This document shows positions 17,143 through 20,000 of a DNA stretch of 20,000 nt, one piece after another. The position numbers and the translations under genes were made by a program. Location: NCBI RefSeq assembly GCF_037975245.1, contig NC_092577.1, positions 23,904,398 through 23,924,397 of the forward strand, written 5' to 3'. Numbering within the stretch: position 1 is the stretch's first letter; the number at the start of each line of letters is the position of its first letter. The notes under the pieces are model-generated. The model searched no databases and had not been told where the DNA came from. It saw only the letters and a list, made by a program, of their open reading frames with translations. This stretch comes from Apostichopus japonicus (taxonomy: Eukaryota > Echinodermata > Holothuroidea > Aspidochirotida > Stichopodidae).

Positions 17143-18051
17143 ATGCAGTCCTTATCAGCTCCTGAAAAAGTATCACTGAAAAGATCAACCTTGTTAATGG
17201 TTAGAGGAAAGAGGGGAAGAGGGGTTCCTATACTCCTTCCAGAAAATTTGAAGGAGAGCACTGACATGCTAGCCCTTCACAATAGTGGCAAACATTATCT
17301 CTTTTCTAGACATGGAGAGGGATCTGCAACTCCACTCAGGGCTTATCGGGTAATTGCAGACCTTGCGAAAGAACCTGAGCTGAAGGATCCTGCAAGTATC
17401 AGATGTACTAAGCTGAGGCAACATCTTGCTACACTGTCTCAACTACTATCACTGAAGAAGAATGAATTGGAGCAGTTAGCCAACCACATGGGTCATGATG
17501 TGACGACACACCGAGAATACTACAGACTAACATCTGAAACCATTCTGTTGGCCAAGATGAGCAAACTGCTCAGTTTGACTGAAGAAGGACGTCTTCATGA
17601 GTGTAAAGGCAAAACACTCCAAGAAATAAGCATAGCTGAAGATGAGTTAGTGACAGGCGCTGCAAGTGCAGATGAGTCTGACTTCACTGAAGATACAGAC
17701 ACTATTGAAGTTCTATCGAAGGGCAACAATGGATGTACAGGGAAGGGTAACAGTAAAGTTACAGAGATAGCAAGCAATCTTGTTGCAGAGAATCTTGGTG
17801 TTAAGTCAAGAAGAAAGCATAAGAAACGCCACTACAACAGGTGGTCAACGGAGCAAGAGCAGTTTCTAAGAAACCAGAGAGAGATACAAATTATGCTAAA
17901 AGTAAAACGTGTACCTGGAAAATCATTGTGCCAGCTAATTATACAAAGAAGTGATGGTCTCTTAGGGGACAAACAGTGGCAGCATGTGAAGAATAAGGTA
18001 CATAATATTAACACATTGGAGAAGTCCAAATTAGGACAACCAAAACAGTGA
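17143..18051 (+). CDS. YR catalytic domain and Myb-like tail
   Basis: 302 codons are shown from the first ATG, but the frame is already in register upstream (from about 17085). RGKRGRGVPILLPENL is the beta-strand region with the catalytic Lys candidate. TKLRQHLATLSQLL is Box II, with Arg-92 (17416-17418) and Thr where classical enzymes have His. ANHMGHDVTTHREYYRL holds the GH motif and Tyr-127 (17521-17523), at the spacing of the nucleophile in XerD-type enzymes. Such enzymes cut and rejoin DNA through a phosphotyrosine link. The C-terminus, RWSTEQEQFLRNQ to QWQHVKNKVHNI, resembles a Myb/SANT-like DNA-binding domain. Catalytic residues are retained in this segment, unlike the minus-strand copy. 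A possible poly(A) signal ATTAAA is at 18262. Confidence 0.75.
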   Translation: MQSLSAPEKVSLKRSTLLMVRGKRGRGVPILLPENLKESTDMLALHNSGKHYLFSRHGEGSATPLRAYRVIADLAKEPELKDPASIRCTKLRQHLATLSQLLSLKKNELEQLANHMGHDVTTHREYYRLTSETILLAKMSKLLSLTEEGRLHECKGKTLQEISIAEDELVTGAASADESDFTEDTDTIEVLSKGNNGCTGKGNSKVTEIASNLVAENLGVKSRRKHKKRHYNRWSTEQEQFLRNQREIQIMLKVKRVPGKSLCQLIIQRSDGLLGDKQWQHVKNKVHNINTLEKSKLGQPKQ

Positions 18052-18690
18052 CATTGCACAGGTTTATTGGATAATATTATCAACAGTATGTTGGGAACCT
18101 TACATTGCCCTCAACTTATTAAAAAGATTTGATGCAAACGTAACAACAACCTTCAAAGGACTTGGAAAACAGCTAAATTGATGTAAGATTTGTGTATTCT
18201 TTCAGTGTAAGAATTGCTATGCAATACAAATCCCAGCTATCAAAGCAGAACGAAGGTAATAATTAAAGCAGGGTTTATTTGTTTCTCTTACCCGTTTGCA
18301 CGACATGTAGACATAGCCTGTCATCGGTGTTTACTAAAACTGACAACCTTAAACTGTAGTGTTATAAATTTGAGGGGATGTTTACAGTTTTATGTCAAGA
18401 CAAACTTTAGTTTCCCAAGTCACTTCAATTCTGTAAGACTTACTTGAAACCTGTAACAATCAATGAATCTTGGAAGAAAATTTGGTGGTGGGGGGCACTG
18501 AAGTTTGTCAATCAGAGTTATAGTACAAATATTTGGTATATTCTTGTGAGTAATTGGAGGAAGCCTTTCACTAGGTATGTTCATTGTAGTAATAGATTTT
18601 TTCTGTTTCTGTTTCAGTATAATATTCAATTAAAGGCATTAAAGGGTGTGAAGACTCGCGCAAAAAGAAACTTCTAATGAGGTGTAACAA
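18052..18690. other. 3' flank of the YR gene, no gene seen
   Basis: AT-rich sequence. ATTAAA at 18262-18267 could serve as the poly(A) signal of the plus-strand gene. Short open frames on both strands (18214-18677) show no domain. Confidence 0.5.
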
Positions 18691-18960
18691 GTGTTAGACA
18701 CCACCATCGATCGCAGAAAATACACACACAGCTTGCTACCGTCGGTAATTAGACACTAGTGTTCAGTCAGTACATACAGCTACGGTAAATACCCCACAAC
18801 ACAGTGTACAAACGATATAGCGATGGACATCTCAGGTCCAGATAACAGATTACAAGGTATCACGTTTCATTACTGTCTGCATTTTGTAGCGGCACGAACA
18901 AAACGTCACTTGCAAGCAACAGAAAGTTAACTTTTTCAGAGCGCGGTTTGGAGCGAGTCT
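18691..18960 (+). promoter_or_regulatory. CpG-richer patch with possible first exon
   Basis: CpG dinucleotides cluster here (for example ATCGATCG, TACCGTCGGT, GCGGCACG, GAGCGCGG, GAGCGAG) against a CpG-poor background. Inside lies ATGGACATCTCAGGTCCAGA (from 18823), an 11-codon frame ending at a donor-like CAAG/GTATCA (18856). It could be a promoter and first coding exon of a rightward gene. No downstream exon with matching phase was confirmed. Confidence 0.3.
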
Positions 18961-19430
18961 TCAATGCCTTTAATTTGTACAGGGCTTAGTGTATGATGAC
19001 CCTTTTACATTAAAGTAACTCTAGTACCCTTTTTGCGTCAATATAATCATAGTAAGGGGCAACCAGAGATTCTTATAAATATTAAGTCATTCTATGTCAT
19101 ATACCTATCTATCTGTCACTTATTACAAATTAAACTTCTGAGATATTACTCATTGTATTTTGAAACACAATGATCCTCATGTAAAGTGAGAAATCAGAAA
19201 TGTGAGTTCAAAGGTCATTTAGTGGTCATTTGAATGATAAGATGATATTCCTAGAAGCAAACTTCTCACACAAACAACAAGAGTGAGTCGAGGGAGGTCA
19301 TTGCTTAAAAGTAGACAGATTACTTCTGCAGATGTTGATGGATATTTTTGGAAATTAGCTTATTTGGGATGTTAGAGGATATTCATAGGTTCGTAAAATA
19401 TTGTTTGAAATTATGCAAATTGTTTGATAC
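18961..19430. other. AT-rich stretch, no gene seen
   Basis: Contains another AAAGGTCATTT and GTGGTCATTT pair near 19210-19230, similar to the AGGTCA repeats elsewhere. Nothing else recognised. Confidence 0.5.
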
Positions 19431-19434
19431 AGAT

Positions 19435-19489
19435 AGAAATGGATGTCCTACAGTATTTTCAGAAATTAGGTGAAGGTTCATTTAGCGAT
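19435..19489 (+). pseudogene. Possible kinase glycine-loop exon remnant
   Basis: After an acceptor-like TTTGATACAG the frame reads IEMDVLQYFQKLGEGSFSD and then meets TAG. LGEGSF is the classic glycine-rich ATP-binding loop of protein kinases, and the preceding hydrophobic positions also fit a kinase start. Only this fragment is recognisable and the frame is closed at once, so it is a remnant, a frame-shifted exon or a coincidence. Confidence 0.3.
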
Positions 19490-19688
19490 TAGCAAGTGAA
19501 ACCATAGAGCTCCATGATGAAACCAATGGAAATTATTCTTTTTTGACTGATAACAAAGGATATGATTAACATTAAACTAGAAGTGATTGTTATTCTGCTG
19601 TTAAGAAATAAACAAATATAAGCTGCATGTCATCTCTAGAAAACTAACACACAAGACTGATTGTCTTTTATTGTTCTGCTGTCCCATT
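19490..19688. other. AT-rich stretch, no gene seen
   Basis: No open frame or motif stands out between the kinase-loop-like remnant and the low-stop region. Confidence 0.5.
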
Positions 19689-19958
19689 TTACATGAGGTT
19701 TGCAGTTTTGGTTCCTTTGTCCACTTCGCCTTCCCCATATTTCGACGATGCCCCTAAATTATTTTGTAGCTGTAAAGTGCCCTCGCAAGCAATAAGTTCT
19801 GTCCCATCAAACCTGAGCAGTTGGCTACTGGCCAGACCTCTGTACTCCACACACCTTTGCAAATCTTTGCTGCTGAATTCGAAGATTTTTTGCCCTCCAA
19901 CTGACTCCCAGATGATGAACGCTTCCTACCAGCAACCATGATCCCACACCTCATAAAG
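19689..19958. other. Low-stop, higher-GC, possibly coding; strand unclear
   Basis: Base composition is more balanced than the surroundings, and long open frames exist on both strands. On the plus strand one frame reads KFCPIKPEQLATGQTSVLH and then PLQIFAAEFEDFLPSN before a TGA. It continues (PDDERFLPATMIPHLIK) to a good donor CATAAAG/GTAATT at 19958. On the minus strand a frame without ATG reads GGQKIFEFSSKDLQRCVEYR onward for about 80 residues to a stop at 19689. I recognise neither product. The donor slightly favours the plus strand. Confidence 0.3.
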
Positions 19959-20000
19959 GTAATTGTTCCCCAAATTACTAACTTAAAGAATGCCTTGCCT

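Larger units (their letters stand above)
15195..18051 (+). mobile_element. Crypton-like tyrosine recombinase 3' exon, composite gene
   Basis: This long 3' exon encodes, in order, four acidic repeats, a C2H2 finger, a CCHC finger, a helical core, a YR catalytic domain and a Myb-like tail. The family motifs are all present but spread over the three frames, with changes near 16250 (frame 2 to 1), 16497 (1 to 2), 16525 (2 to 3), 16595 (3 to 1), 17010 (1 to 3) and 17085 (3 to 1). Domain order matches the minus-strand block at 1279-2995, which marks both as members of one dispersed family. The acceptor before 15195 and the phase match to the BRCT exon indicate that it was or is spliced to the upstream domains. 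Confidence 0.65.

Noticed and set aside
1-20000. CRISPR arrays, rRNA, bacterial operons, retroviral or LTR elements
   Set aside because: No regularly spaced repeats, no rRNA-like sequence, no reverse transcriptase or protease motifs and no paired LTR-like ends were seen.

Overview
The window looks like nuclear DNA of an invertebrate animal, probably marine. Coding blocks are short and bounded by GT/AG splice sites, introns are long and AT-rich, there is a degenerate tRNA-Met-like sequence, and introns carry repeats rich in AGGTCA half-sites of a kind I associate with deuterostome and other marine invertebrate genomes. The species cannot be fixed from the sequence. Nothing bacterial, and no CRISPR array, is present.

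Layout. Positions 1-1278 hold no gene I can support. Positions 1279-2995 (minus strand) hold a decayed copy of a tyrosine-recombinase (YR) protein: acidic N-terminus, CCHC zinc finger, alpha-helical core, YR C-terminal half and Myb-like tail. It is broken by a stop, several frame changes and an internal deletion of about 370 bp. Positions 3001-4978 hold a TATA-like element, a tRNA-Met-like pseudogene and two uncertain SET-domain exons.

From 4979 to 18051 the plus strand carries a chain of exons. In order they encode the C-terminal half of a KMT5A/PR-Set7-like SET domain (4979-5171), a 16-residue linker exon (5673-5720), an IRE1/RNase L-like protein kinase or pseudokinase (6465-8408), a linker and unrecognised exons (8861-11053), a BRCT domain over four exons (11468-13796), and a long 3' exon (15195-18051). 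The 3' exon encodes four near-identical acidic repeats, two zinc fingers, a YR core and catalytic domain, and a Myb-like tail. Splice phases agree at most junctions, including BRCT to YR. The links that fail are the missing HRD exon of the kinase (6898-7563) and the junction into the 10976 exon.

The most interesting reading is that this is one composite gene, or a large YR transposon, joining a histone methyltransferase-like domain, a kinase-like domain, a BRCT domain and a recombinase. The intact reading frame is lost in several places (kinase exon near 6620-6664; YR exon near 16250, 16497, 16525, 16595, 17010 and 17085). The copy is therefore either a pseudogene or comes from an assembly with residual single-base indels. 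The head-to-head minus copy is clearly dead.

After 18051 there is AT-rich sequence, a locally CpG-richer patch with a possible first exon (about 18690-18960), a kinase glycine-loop-like remnant near 19435, and a low-stop, higher-GC stretch of uncertain strand at 19689-19958.
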